33,881 bases of DNA from CAZPAH01 sp964584495 (GTDB taxonomy: Bacteria > Krumholzibacteriota > Krumholzibacteriia > Krumholzibacteriales > Krumholzibacteriaceae): positions 1 to 33,881 of the forward strand of contig CAZPAH010000016.1 of the NCBI GenBank assembly GCA_964584495.1. Reading direction: 5' to 3'. The position numbers and the translations under genes are program-made. The stretch's first letter is position 1; each line of letters starts with the position of its first letter. The notes beneath the pieces were generated by a model that saw only the letters and a program-made list of their open reading frames with translations, was not told where the DNA came from and made no database searches. Below are positions 15,672 through 24,351 of this stretch, in pieces.

Positions 15672-17162
15672 ATGAAATATCCTAACCGCGTGTTTTCCTT
15701 CTGCGCCCTTTTTCTGATCCTCCTCTCCTCTTCCTGCGGCGGCGGGAACAGCCTTCGTTACAAGGCGGAAAAAAACCTTTTCAGGGCGAGGAAAATGAAC
15801 GACGAGCTCTCGTCGATGTCGGCGAATCCCGAGTTTCTCGACAGAACCCTGAAGGAGTATAGAAAGATCGTCACCGATTATGGCACGAATGCCGCGCAGA
15901 TCGACGGTATGGAGATGATAGTCGTATCGGCCCAGATGGAGCTTGCAGAGCTCGAGTTCCGGGCGGGCAGGCTGGAGGCGGCCAGGGAAGATTTCAAAAC
16001 GGCATACACGCTCGCGGAGAACATTTCCGAAGCCAGGGCGAACGCCCTGTGGTCGGCCGGTTTCATCTCCAGGGAGATCGGGGATCTTCCGGCCGCTCTG
16101 GAGCTGCAGGAGAATTTCGTGAGGGAGTTCCTTACGCCGGATAAGGCCGCTTCTACGGGACTGATGGACAGCCGCTACCTCCTGACGCCGATCAGGCTGG
16201 CCGAGACCAGCTCGGCTTCCGGCGCGGGAGATGACGCGACGAGATGGTACGCGGAAGCAGAGAAAATATACCGCCACATCATCTCGAGCGAGGATGACGA
16301 ATCTCTTCTCAGGGCTTCCAGGTTCAACCTCGTCACCACCTTCCTTCAGAGAAAGGAATGGAAGGAGGCCCTCGAAAGGGTCAGGGAACTTGAAAAGATC
16401 TACGACACGGAGGCTGACCTTCCGTCGCTCCTGCTTCTCGAGGCCAGAATCGAGCAGGAAGGCTTGAAAGATCCCTCGAGGGCCCTCTCCCTCTTGAAAC
16501 GGATAAACGACGACTACCCGGGATCGGATGAGGCGCCCAAAGCCCTTATCACGGCCGCCGGGATATACGCCAGCCGTAGAGAATACGACAAGGCGGAAAA
16601 GCTCTACAAGGAAATCCTGGAAAAGCATGAGGAGCAGGGCGGCGCCGTCATCGAGGCCTACTGGCAACTCGCCCAGCTGGCCGAAATCAGGAATAACTGG
16701 CTCGAAGCTTCCCTGAATTACAAGGCGATATACACAAATTATCCCACAACGGTGCAGGGGATGGAATCCCCCCTCAAAATCGCAAACCATTTCAGGGATG
16801 CCGGCGAGAAGGACGCGGCGGCCGGAGCATACCAGCAGGCTGTCGATCTCTATGAAAAACTGATTTCAAACCAGTATCCACCATCGGTGCGGATCATGGC
16901 GGAGGAATACCGGGTGCGCGCCTACACCGAGCAGAAGATGTGGGCAAGGGCCGCCGAGCTGCTTGTCGAGCTTCCTGACAAATATCCCGATTACACCGGT
17001 TTCATGCAGAACTACCTGATGGCCGCGTCGATCTATGAAAATGAGATGGGAGATGCCGTGCGAGCATCCAGAATTCTCTTGCTATGCATAGACAAATACC
17101 CAGGCACGGGACTGGCCGCCGAAGCGGAGAAACAGCTGGCCAGGATTAAGGACTCTAAATGA
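15672..17162 (+). CDS. TPR-repeat lipoprotein in the exosortase operon
   Basis: A 496-aa protein with a lipoprotein-like signal (FCALFLILLSSSCGGG; Cys at about residue 22, lipobox SSSC not ideal). The rest is almost wholly helical and contains tetratricopeptide-type repeats, for example ARFRAGRLEAAREDFKTAY-like and ASRREYDKAEKLYKEIL units. Spacing and Gly/Ala/Tyr positions are typical of BamD/YbgF-like TPR proteins. Large TPR proteins (PrsT) accompany exosortase loci elsewhere, but this one is much shorter, so the equivalence is uncertain. It probably acts as a scaffold on the periplasmic face of a membrane. Its stop overlaps the PrsK start as ATGA, so lipoprotein and kinase are translationally coupled. 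That suggests the lipoprotein may feed envelope signals to the kinase (inference). Confidence 0.8.
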   Translation: MKYPNRVFSFCALFLILLSSSCGGGNSLRYKAEKNLFRARKMNDELSSMSANPEFLDRTLKEYRKIVTDYGTNAAQIDGMEMIVVSAQMELAELEFRAGRLEAAREDFKTAYTLAENISEARANALWSAGFISREIGDLPAALELQENFVREFLTPDKAASTGLMDSRYLLTPIRLAETSSASGAGDDATRWYAEAEKIYRHIISSEDDESLLRASRFNLVTTFLQRKEWKEALERVRELEKIYDTEADLPSLLLLEARIEQEGLKDPSRALSLLKRINDDYPGSDEAPKALITAAGIYASRREYDKAEKLYKEILEKHEEQGGAVIEAYWQLAQLAEIRNNWLEASLNYKAIYTNYPTTVQGMESPLKIANHFRDAGEKDAAAGAYQQAVDLYEKLISNQYPPSVRIMAEEYRVRAYTEQKMWARAAELLVELPDKYPDYTGFMQNYLMAASIYENEMGDAVRASRILLLCIDKYPGTGLAAEAEKQLARIKDSK

Positions 17163-19264
17163 TCGATACACATTCCGTTCTATCATTCGCCTCGTCGGGC
17201 ATGCTGATCCTGCTCGCCGTCTCCTGCATCGCCAGGCGCATCGCCCCTCAGACTGTCCTCCTGGCCCTTTCCGCGCTGCTCCTGGCCGGTGTCCAATTCT
17301 TTCAGGGCTTGCTGCTCCTCTCCTCTTCTCCGGCCCCCGCCCTTCTATATTTCAGGATTATGCTGGTATTCGCGATACTCCTTCCAGCCGCCGCCCTGCC
17401 GTTTTTCGTCATCTTCGCCAGGGTCGAAGCTGGGAGGATTCTAAGGGAAGGATCTGCGGGGATAATCGTCCTGGCCGTCCTCCTCGCCGCCGCTGCGGTC
17501 CTGCTCAGAACCGGTTATATCGTCAGCCGTATACATATAATGGAAGGAGGCAACTTCTGGGGCATCACCTTTACCGCGTACGGCAAGATTCTCGGGATAT
17601 GTCTTCTCGTTTCCAACGTGTTCTATGCCTATTCTTTCGAAAACATATACAGATCGGCGAACGTCGCGGGCAAGGTTACCCTAAAATACCCGCTGCTGGG
17701 AATGATCGCCGCTTCCGTTATAAACTTCATCGTGATAAGCCGGCAGCTCGCGCTATCGACGATCGACAGAAACTTCTTCGCCCTGCAGTCGTGCGGTCTT
17801 CTATTTCTCGCGGTAACGTTGCTTTATGCATCTTCCAGATACCGCCTGTTCGCCCTGCGGATCTCTCCGAGGAGGGGCAGCTCGCCTTCGGTTATCACCG
17901 TCATCGTCGCGGGCCTGTACCTTCTCACCATAGCCCTCATATCCTATATTTCCATTCTCGCCGATATCCCGTACGACAGGTTTTCATTGCTGATACTGGG
18001 CGTATTCGCCGCCTTCATGATCCTGGCGATCATCATTTCCGGCAAGGCGCGCAGAAGACTTCGAAGATTCATGAACGATAACTTTTATCTGGACAGGTAT
18101 CATTACCGCAAGGAATGGAGGCATTACGCGGGTCTGATGGCATCGAGCCTTACCATAGAAGACTTTCTCGCAAACACGATAAGCTCCCTCTGCGAATCGG
18201 TGATGGTGCGCAGGGGGTTTATATACATCGACGTCATGGGGGGAAAGAGAGCACTTTTCGGCATTCGTGACGACGATATCGATCCCGGGGTAATAAGCGG
18301 GATGATGGAGCTTTGCCGCGGGCCCCAGGTGCTGCTTATCAAGAAGCCGCGATTTAAAAAGCATTCTCCCGGCGAAAAAGACCGGCAATCCATTTCACCG
18401 GCAGAACACGAGTGGATACGTTCCATAGTGTTTTTGAGGCACGGGGACGAATGCCGGGGCCTGATCGCGCTCGGGGAAAAGGATATGGACACCCCGTTTA
18501 CCGGTGAGGACACCGATTTTCTGGAAACGATCGCGGACCAGGCGATGCTGACCCTTGACAACCTGCTGATGGAAGAAAGGATCCTCGAATCGAGGCAGAT
18601 GGAATCGTTCAACCGTTTCGCCTCGTTCGTCATACACGACCTGAAGAATACAGTAGGGATGCTTTCCCTCACCGCCGAGAACGCCAAGCTCAACATCAAC
18701 AACGCCGAGTTCCAGGCCGATGCCATACAGACGATCAACCGCTCGGTGCAAAAGATGCAGGATCTTATCGATTCCCTTAACGCGCATAAGCCCCCCGCTT
18801 CCATATCCCGGTCCGATACGGAAATCAATTCCCTCATCGGGAGATCCCTCTCTTCTATGAAGGATGCGGCGGAGGGAAAAGGAATAGAGCTGGCTTTCAG
18901 CGGCGGTGGCGAAATCTTCTCGTTCGTCGATCCGTCCGCGATCACGAGGATAATCGAGAATCTGGTCTTGAACGCGATCGACGCGACCGGACGCGGAGGA
19001 AGGGTCGAGCTGGCGGCGGGGGTGGACGGCGATGGGAGCCTGAAGATCAGCGTTACGGATAACGGGAACGGATTCGACCCGGTCTACTACGAGGATCACC
19101 TCTTCAAGCCGTTCAGCAGCACGAAGAAAAACGGCCTTGGTATCGGCCTCGTTCTCTGCAAATCGCTTGTCGAGGCGCATGGAGGCGCTATCATGGTTGA
19201 AAGCGAGCCGGGCAAGGGCAGCAGAGTTTCGATACGGATCCCCCCGGCCGGGCCTTCTCAATGA
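17159..19264 (+). CDS. prsK: PEP-CTERM system histidine kinase PrsK
   Basis: A 701-aa membrane sensor kinase. The N-terminal half has about eight to nine hydrophobic segments, with no large periplasmic loop visible. A GAF-type domain (about residues 325-480, from LMASSLTIEDFLANTISSLC to IADQAMLTLDNLL) follows. The kinase core has the H-box FNRFASFVIHDLKNTVG (His493), the N-box ENLVLNAIDAT, the G1 box DNGNGFDP and KPFSSTKKNGLGIGLVLCK, ending SRVSIRIPPA. The FNRFASFVIHDLKN H-box is distinctive of PrsK. It should autophosphorylate and donate to PrsR, encoded by the next gene with an ATGA overlap. The GAF-like region and the membrane bundle are the probable signal inputs; the signal is unknown. 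Overall length and layout match the PrsK family as I know it. Confidence 0.9.
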   Translation: MIDTHSVLSFASSGMLILLAVSCIARRIAPQTVLLALSALLLAGVQFFQGLLLLSSSPAPALLYFRIMLVFAILLPAAALPFFVIFARVEAGRILREGSAGIIVLAVLLAAAAVLLRTGYIVSRIHIMEGGNFWGITFTAYGKILGICLLVSNVFYAYSFENIYRSANVAGKVTLKYPLLGMIAASVINFIVISRQLALSTIDRNFFALQSCGLLFLAVTLLYASSRYRLFALRISPRRGSSPSVITVIVAGLYLLTIALISYISILADIPYDRFSLLILGVFAAFMILAIIISGKARRRLRRFMNDNFYLDRYHYRKEWRHYAGLMASSLTIEDFLANTISSLCESVMVRRGFIYIDVMGGKRALFGIRDDDIDPGVISGMMELCRGPQVLLIKKPRFKKHSPGEKDRQSISPAEHEWIRSIVFLRHGDECRGLIALGEKDMDTPFTGEDTDFLETIADQAMLTLDNLLMEERILESRQMESFNRFASFVIHDLKNTVGMLSLTAENAKLNINNAEFQADAIQTINRSVQKMQDLIDSLNAHKPPASISRSDTEINSLIGRSLSSMKDAAEGKGIELAFSGGGEIFSFVDPSAITRIIENLVLNAIDATGRGGRVELAAGVDGDGSLKISVTDNGNGFDPVYYEDHLFKPFSSTKKNGLGIGLVLCKSLVEAHGGAIMVESEPGKGSRVSIRIPPAGPSQ

Positions 19265-20700
19265 AAGGGTGTCAATTGTCTTCGAAGAACCTGCTAATCG
19301 TCGACGACGAAGAATCGATTCTAAAGCAGCTGGAGTGGGCTTTCAAGGACAGCTACAAGATCACGACGGCAAGGACGGTGGATGAAGCGCTCGAAGCGGT
19401 CGGGTCGGCTTCCCCCGGCCTCATGATCCTCGACCTGTCCCTGTCGGGCGATCCGGTGGAGCTGGAGGGGTTCCAGCTGCTCGAATCCGCGCTTCAAATA
19501 AGGCCGTCCCTCAAGGTGATCGTAATAACCGGCCATGATGACAGGGAGAATGCCATGAAGGCCCTGTCCATGGGGGCCGCCGATTTTTACGCGAAACCCG
19601 TCGTTGTGGAAGAGCTGAAGATCATTCTGCAGAGAGCCGCTTATATATATTCGCTCGAATCGCAGATCAGAGAGCTGAGGGGCAAGGGTTCGAAAGGGCA
19701 CGAATTCGAGGGAATCATAGCCATGTCGGCCCCGATGCTCGAGATATTCGAGACGATCAAGAAGATCGCGCCGACCGATATCTCCGTCCTTATAACCGGC
19801 GAGAGCGGAACCGGAAAGGAGCTGGTGGCAAGGGCGATTCACGGCAGATCCCCAAGAAGCGACAGGCCGTTCATCCCGATAAATTGCGGCGCAATCCCCG
19901 AGAACCTGCTCGAAAGCGAGCTCTTCGGCCACGAGAAGGGAAGTTTCACCGGGGCCCACGCATCCCGTCCGGGAAAATTCGAAATCGCCGACGGCGGGAC
20001 GCTCTTTCTCGACGAGATCGGCGAGCTGCCGCAGGCGCTGCAGGTAAAGCTTCTTCGTTTTCTACAGGACCAGGTCGTGGAACGTGTCGGGGGGCGCGAG
20101 CAGATCCAGGTGGATGTAAGGATCATTGCAGCCACGAATAGGGACCTCTCGTCGATGATGGAGGAAAGAACTTTCAGGGAGGATCTCTTCTACAGGATCA
20201 ACACGATCAGCCTCGATCTTCCGCCCCTTCGCGACAGGGGTGACGATATCCTCCTGCTCGGAATGCATTTTCTCCACCATTACAATAGGCAATTCTCCAG
20301 GAATATAGCGGGTTTCAGCAAATCGGCCCTCGAGACGCTGCACACCTTCCAGTGGCCCGGAAATGTGCGGGAGCTGGAGAACCGCGTAAAGCGGGGAGTG
20401 ATAATGTGCCGGGGGAAGATGATCGGGCCTGAGGAGATGGACCTTCCATCCACGGGAGATGATGCGTCCGGAGAGGGAGATATAGCAGGGGACGCTTCGC
20501 CGCCACCCGTCCACGGCCCTCTGAAAGAGGCGAGGGACGCGCTGGAACGTCGCTTCGTCACGAACGCGCTGCTCAGCTCGTCCGGAAACGTTTCGGCCGC
20601 TGCCCAGGAGCTCGATATCAGCCGTCCGACACTTCATGACCTTATGAAGAAACACGGCATAGATCCGGCCGATTTCAGGGCTTCCAGAAAGAAGAAATAG
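19261..20700 (+). CDS. prsR: PEP-CTERM-box response regulator PrsR (sigma-54 activator)
   Basis: A 479-aa NtrC-class regulator. The receiver domain (residues 9-130) has phospho-acceptor Asp58 in LMILDLSLSGD and Lys112 in YAKPV. The AAA+ domain has Walker A GESGTGKE (180-187), the sigma-54 contact loop GSFTGA (227-232, canonical GAFTGA with A to S) and Walker B GTLFLDEIGE; the arginine-finger area lies in FREDLFYRIN. A Fis-type helix-turn-helix ends the protein (SSGNVSAAAQELDISRPTLHDL). Phosphorylated by PrsK, it should open sigma-54 promoters, of which two are visible nearby (12240 and 20931). Its start overlaps the PrsK stop as ATGA. In other bacteria PrsR drives PEP-CTERM gene expression. 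I see no terminator immediately after its stop. Confidence 0.92.
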   Translation: MKGCQLSSKNLLIVDDEESILKQLEWAFKDSYKITTARTVDEALEAVGSASPGLMILDLSLSGDPVELEGFQLLESALQIRPSLKVIVITGHDDRENAMKALSMGAADFYAKPVVVEELKIILQRAAYIYSLESQIRELRGKGSKGHEFEGIIAMSAPMLEIFETIKKIAPTDISVLITGESGTGKELVARAIHGRSPRSDRPFIPINCGAIPENLLESELFGHEKGSFTGAHASRPGKFEIADGGTLFLDEIGELPQALQVKLLRFLQDQVVERVGGREQIQVDVRIIAATNRDLSSMMEERTFREDLFYRINTISLDLPPLRDRGDDILLLGMHFLHHYNRQFSRNIAGFSKSALETLHTFQWPGNVRELENRVKRGVIMCRGKMIGPEEMDLPSTGDDASGEGDIAGDASPPPVHGPLKEARDALERRFVTNALLSSSGNVSAAAQELDISRPTLHDLMKKHGIDPADFRASRKKK

Positions 20701-20930
20701 GCGGTTCCCCAGGCAGCATTATTTGCACGAATCTTCCCGCATAACTGTTCAATAAAGATCGTTCGGGCGCCGGCGGCACGCTCGATGGACACCCTCCATA
20801 AATACCTGTTTCCGATTATCAAGAGGGGCCCATAATCCTGCGGATCGGGAACAACTTCCAATAATTTAAAGCATTTAGATTTTCACCGGACTCTCCGCCC
20901 GGATCATCGAACGGCGCAGACCGTCGCTGC
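20701..20930. other. Gene-free region upstream of the FHA gene
   Basis: No credible gene. It contains an inverted repeat GATTAT (20814-20819) / ATAATC (20832-20837) with a 12-base spacer. It also holds the AT-rich element ACTTCCAATAATTT (20854-20867), shared in 12 of 14 positions with the region upstream of the PEP-CTERM gene. Both lie 65-120 bases upstream of the sigma-54 promoter at 20931, where activator sites are expected. No terminator for prsR is obvious. Confidence 0.35.
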
Positions 20931-20946
20931 TGGTACGAATTTTGCC
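20931..20946 (+). promoter_or_regulatory. Sigma-54 (-24/-12) promoter of the FHA gene
   Basis: TGGTACG-AATT-TTGC matches the RpoN consensus with C to T at one -24 position and a final C instead of A/T. The invariant GG (20932-20933) and GC (20944-20945) are exactly 10 bases apart. The predicted start near 20957 gives a leader of about 55 bases, very similar to that of the PEP-CTERM gene. It lies just downstream of prsR, whose product is the obvious candidate activator. Confidence 0.72.
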
Positions 20947-21011
20947 ATTCATGGCTTATCGTTACACTTCCTGAACGAATCATATCGGGTAAATACCGGA
21001 AGGTGAAAACG

Positions 21012-21383
21012 ATGACTGCCAGAAATACACGGAAGGAAAACGGATCCGGAGTACTAACGAAAGCCTCTGCGGGCGGCCGTAGATCGGGCTCTAAACAGCC
21101 CCCGTCCGTGATCATCGAAAACGGTTGCTTTGCCGGACTCAGGATCGCATTGAAGAAACAGAGGACATCCTTCGGAAGAAACATCTCTTGCGATATCTGC
21201 CTTGATCATTCATTCGTATCCGACGAACACGCCGCTATCGTGAGATCGGGCGGCAATTATTACCTCGAAGACCTGGGAAGCCGTTACGGCACGAGCGTCA
21301 ACGGAAAAGAGACCCACAAGCAGAATCTGAAAAACGGGGACAGAATCGGTATCGGGGAATTTGAGCTGAAGTTTTGCTGCTGA
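21012..21383 (+). CDS. Small FHA-domain protein
   Basis: A 123-aa cytoplasmic protein. About 35 basic, low-complexity residues are followed by one forkhead-associated domain (about 36-120). The phosphopeptide-binding positions are conserved: FGRNISCDICL (GR), SFVSDEHAAI (S-x-x-H), LEDLGSRYGTSVNG (N and G), and the closing LKNGDRIGIGEFELKF. FHA domains bind phosphothreonine peptides, so a Ser/Thr kinase partner elsewhere in the genome is implied. Start chosen as ATG 21012, seven bases after GGAAGGTGA; the in-frame GTG 21003 would sit inside that ribosome site. The region around the start, CCGGAAGG followed by A-rich sequence and GATG, closely resembles that of the PEP-CTERM gene. It is controlled by the sigma-54 promoter at 20931, linking it to PrsK/PrsR. 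Confidence 0.82.
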   Translation: MTARNTRKENGSGVLTKASAGGRRSGSKQPPSVIIENGCFAGLRIALKKQRTSFGRNISCDICLDHSFVSDEHAAIVRSGGNYYLEDLGSRYGTSVNGKETHKQNLKNGDRIGIGEFELKFCC

Positions 21384-21571
21384 CGGTAAATACAGATTTT
21401 TATTTCCTTACTCCTCCGGTATTTGATAGAATTCCACCTCAACAGGATATCACGCCTGTACCGCTCGTGCAGACCGGTTCGGGATCCTGTCCGTCTTGAT
21501 ACGGATCGCTCCTGTTCCGGCGGAGCATCCACGGCGGGCGCCCCCCTGGAAAAGGAAAGGATAAAGATCAA

Positions 21572-23080
21572 GTGGAGACCAATACTGAGTTGAAAACAGG
21601 AATAGGCTCTTTCCCGCGTTCATTCTGGGTCGCCAACGTAATGGAACTTTTCGAACGCGGCGCCTATTACGGGCTGAACGCCCTGCTCGCTATCTACCTA
21701 TCGGATAAGGTCTCCACGGGAGGGCTCGGATTCAGGGAGGATATGGTAGGCCTGCTGCAGAGTTTCGTGTACGCGGCGACCTATATACTACCGATACTTG
21801 GAGGGGCCCTCGCGGACAGGTACGGATACAGACGGATGCTGATAGTCTGCTTCTGCCTCCTGTCAGCCGGTTACTTCATGTCGGGTCATGTTTCCAAGTA
21901 CGGGGTGATCTTCGCTACCCTTCTCGTGATGGCGACCGGTTCGGGATTGTTCAAACCGATAATTTCCGGCACGATAGCCAGGACCACCAACGAGAATAAC
22001 TCGGGATTCGGATTCGGCGTCTACTACTGGATGATCAACCTCGGCGCCCTCATAGCCCCCCTGGTAGCCGGATATATCAGGGATACGATGAGCTGGAGCT
22101 GGGTCTTCACCTTCAGCTCGATCTACTGCGCCCTCATGCTGCTGCCCACCCTCTTTCTCTACACCGATCCTCCGAAACCGGAGAGCAGAAAAAAGCTCGG
22201 CGAGGTTCTCTCGGGAGCCGTCACGGTTCTTTCCGACGCACGCTTCATGCTTCTTATATTCGTATATTCCTGCTTTTGGATTCTCTACTTTCAGAACTTC
22301 GGCTCCGTTCTCTGGTACCTGCGAGATTTCATCAATCCTGCCCCTATCGACAACTTCATGGGCAGGTTCTGGCCCGGGTTCCATCTCGGCCCGGAGCATG
22401 TGACGGTTATAAACGCTGGAACAATAGTCCTTCTGCAGATCGTGGTGAATTATATAGTGAAGAACCGCAAGCCGCTGCCGACGATGGTCGGCGGCATTCT
22501 GATAGGCTCGATGGGATTTCTCTGCCTCGCCTCCTCCCAGCAAGCGTGGGTCTTCCTTCTGGGAATAGCAGTTTTCTCGATCGGAGAGATGACCTGTCAT
22601 CCCAAGTATTACAGCTACATAGGGCTGGTGGCGCCGCAGGACAAGAAGGCCGTATATATGGGATATGCATTCCTGTACGGAGTGATAGGCTCCCTGATCG
22701 GATCCAATGTAGGCGGAGAGATGTACCACGCGATACTGGCCCCCCTCAAGGGACGGGCAGGAGCGGGTTCCACACTCCGTAATTTCTGGCTGCTTTTCGC
22801 TTTCCTTGGAGTCTTGACGATGCTCGCCCTGATCGTCTACAACCGGATATTCGGAGATGACACCGGGACGACGAGGGCTAAGGCCAGGCGTGTTATGATA
22901 TTTATTTACGGACTTCTCATAGTCCTCTCGGTGGGAATGGTCCTCTTCGTCTGGAAGACCCAGGGAGGAGTACCGCCCAAGACATGGATCCAGTCCACGA
23001 TCATGCTTCTGATCGGGTTCGGGGGATTGTATACCCTGAAACAAAATCCCGGCGGCGGGATGAATGGAGAGGAGACCTGA
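21572..23080 (+). CDS. POT-family proton-coupled peptide transporter
   Basis: A 502-aa MFS-fold inner-membrane transporter of di- and tripeptides driven by protons. It has the POT signature around TM1, ELFERGAYYGLNALLAIYL (E-x2-ERGAYY, in place of the common E-x2-ERFxYY). Also present are GGALADRYGYRRMLI, the second signature GSGLFKPIISGTIAR, and YYWMINLGALIAP. The C-terminal half carries EMTCHPKYYSYIGLVAPQD, which matches the family's E/KY region. The start is GTG 21572 behind AAAGGA. The spacing is rather long, so a slightly different start is possible. It is followed after 3 bases by a small lipoprotein gene. The 188 bases before it hold no convincing promoter. Peptide uptake fits an organism that secretes several proteases. 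Confidence 0.88.
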   Translation: METNTELKTGIGSFPRSFWVANVMELFERGAYYGLNALLAIYLSDKVSTGGLGFREDMVGLLQSFVYAATYILPILGGALADRYGYRRMLIVCFCLLSAGYFMSGHVSKYGVIFATLLVMATGSGLFKPIISGTIARTTNENNSGFGFGVYYWMINLGALIAPLVAGYIRDTMSWSWVFTFSSIYCALMLLPTLFLYTDPPKPESRKKLGEVLSGAVTVLSDARFMLLIFVYSCFWILYFQNFGSVLWYLRDFINPAPIDNFMGRFWPGFHLGPEHVTVINAGTIVLLQIVVNYIVKNRKPLPTMVGGILIGSMGFLCLASSQQAWVFLLGIAVFSIGEMTCHPKYYSYIGLVAPQDKKAVYMGYAFLYGVIGSLIGSNVGGEMYHAILAPLKGRAGAGSTLRNFWLLFAFLGVLTMLALIVYNRIFGDDTGTTRAKARRVMIFIYGLLIVLSVGMVLFVWKTQGGVPPKTWIQSTIMLLIGFGGLYTLKQNPGGGMNGEET

Positions 23081-23083
23081 GAA

Positions 23084-23662
23084 ATGAATGGAAAGGGGAG
23101 AGCCGGCCTTTGCCTGAGGGTGGTCGCGGCCGTCCTCTGCGCCGCCTGCCTCGCGGCCTGTTCCGGATGCGGGGAAAGAGACGAAATCGTGCCCCTCAAG
23201 GAAAGTATCTGCGGATTCTATCCCGGGGAGAATATGGACGATCTTTTCGACCGCGCACGCGGCATGGTCTCGTGGAGGGAGATCCCCAACGCCAGGGGCG
23301 ATTATCGCGGAGAACTGTACATTTTCGATTCCCCTCTGGCCCGCTGCCCCGGCGTTGACCATGTCCGTCTTTCTTTCATCGATAAAAGACTGATGGAGAT
23401 CATCTTGTATTACAAGCAGACTAATGTTACACAGTTGATGTTCCTCAAGAACAGGCTCGAGAGGCAGTATTCTACGAAATCGACCTCACCGGACGGAACA
23501 ACGGAGATGGCATACAAGACCTACTGGCTGAAAGCGCCTGGAATGTCGATAACGATCAGAAGAATCACGAAAAGGCCCGAGACCGAATTGTACGTCCAGT
23601 ACCTGCACGACCAGCTTCATGAGAAGCTTAAAAGGATGAAATCGGAAAAAAGCGGCGGCTAG
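23084..23662 (+). CDS. Small lipoprotein of unknown function
   Basis: A 192-aa protein with a classical lipoprotein signal: basic start, hydrophobic VVAAVLCAACLAAC and lipobox LAAC with Cys at about residue 26. The mature part is mixed alpha/beta. It holds GFYPGENMDDLFDRARGMV, LSFIDKRLMEIILYYK and LKNRLERQYSTK. This order (a short calibrating motif, a repeated-strand region, then a long helix) is seen in small envelope lipoproteins related to SmpA/BamE-like folds, but the similarity is only structural impression. It has SD GGAGAGGAG and starts 3 bases after the POT transporter stop, so the two are co-transcribed and probably translationally coupled. It ends 14 bases before a convergent methyltransferase gene. 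I do not recognise a family. Confidence 0.7.
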   Translation: MNGKGRAGLCLRVVAAVLCAACLAACSGCGERDEIVPLKESICGFYPGENMDDLFDRARGMVSWREIPNARGDYRGELYIFDSPLARCPGVDHVRLSFIDKRLMEIILYYKQTNVTQLMFLKNRLERQYSTKSTSPDGTTEMAYKTYWLKAPGMSITIRRITKRPETELYVQYLHDQLHEKLKRMKSEKSGG

Positions 23663-23676
23663 AGACCCTTCCGCGG

Positions 23677-24312
23677 TTAAACGCGCTCCGCCAGCACTAC
23701 ATGCTGGTGGAATCTTATATCCCTGCTTAGGCAGCACAGGTTGTAGCCTCTCATCTTGGCGACGATTTCGTCCATCGTTTCCATGTTCTCCCTCGGATGC
23801 ATACCGCCGCGCGCCTCGTGGATTCTGTCGAGCATCTCGAAGCCTTCATTGGTGAAGTCGGAAACGAGCAGCCTGCCGCCCGGAATGAGAACGCGTGAAA
23901 TCTCGGGCAGGACCTCTTCGATGCTCTTCAGGTGATGGAGCACCGAAACCATCGTCACGAGGTTAAACGATTTATCGTCGAATGGCAGCTTGCCCGGCTC
24001 TACGATGTGATACTCTATCAGAGAATCTACTTCCGCGCTCAAGGCGTTGAGATACGCTATGCGGATATCCTCCTCCGAGATATCGATCGTTGTGACATTA
24101 ACGCCCCTTTTGGCCAATTCGACGGCGGCGTAACCCTTTCCCGTTCCGATATCGAGGACAGGCGCCTTAAAGGGTTTTGCCGAATCTACTATGAATCTCA
24201 CCGCCTCCTCGCGGTCATGCCCGAACTTCCTGTAGACCTCGGCCTGCTCCGAATATTCCCGCTTGTACTTCTCCATCTCCTCGGTCGTCACTTCAACCGG
24301 TTTCCAGATCAT
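23677..24312 (-). CDS. Class I SAM-dependent methyltransferase
   Basis: A 211-aa cytoplasmic methyltransferase of UbiE/methyltransferase-11 type. Motif I is APVLDIGTGKGYAAVELAK and the acidic post-I residue is in NVTTIDISEED. Motif II lies in KSFNLVTMVSVLHHLKSI and motif III in ISRVLIPGGRLLVSDF. The substrate is unknown; the C-terminal FHQHVVLAERV closes the fold. The start chosen is ATG 24310-24312, preceded by GGAGATGGGAA; the longer frame back to TTG 24336 lacks a ribosome site. It is the last gene of the minus-strand group Mrp - NifU-like - PLP enzyme - methyltransferase, lying 39 bases after the PLP enzyme stop. This suggests a link to sulfur or methyl-group metabolism, but that is inference. 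Confidence 0.82.
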   Translation of the reverse strand: MIWKPVEVTTEEMEKYKREYSEQAEVYRKFGHDREEAVRFIVDSAKPFKAPVLDIGTGKGYAAVELAKRGVNVTTIDISEEDIRIAYLNALSAEVDSLIEYHIVEPGKLPFDDKSFNLVTMVSVLHHLKSIEEVLPEISRVLIPGGRLLVSDFTNEGFEMLDRIHEARGGMHPRENMETMDEIVAKMRGYNLCCLSRDIRFHQHVVLAERV

Positions 24313-24351
24313 TTCCCATCTCCATTCACTGCCCAAATTACATCTTGCGCG

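Noticed and set aside
15627..16790. 387-aa open frame opposite the TPR lipoprotein
   Set aside because: Antisense shadow of a TPR gene with clear repeats; no independent signal.
21863..23362. 499-aa open frame on the minus strand opposite the POT transporter
   Set aside because: Composition is Arg/Gly/His/Glu-rich with no hydrophobic pattern or motif. It is a mirror of a well-supported membrane protein and crosses its downstream neighbour.
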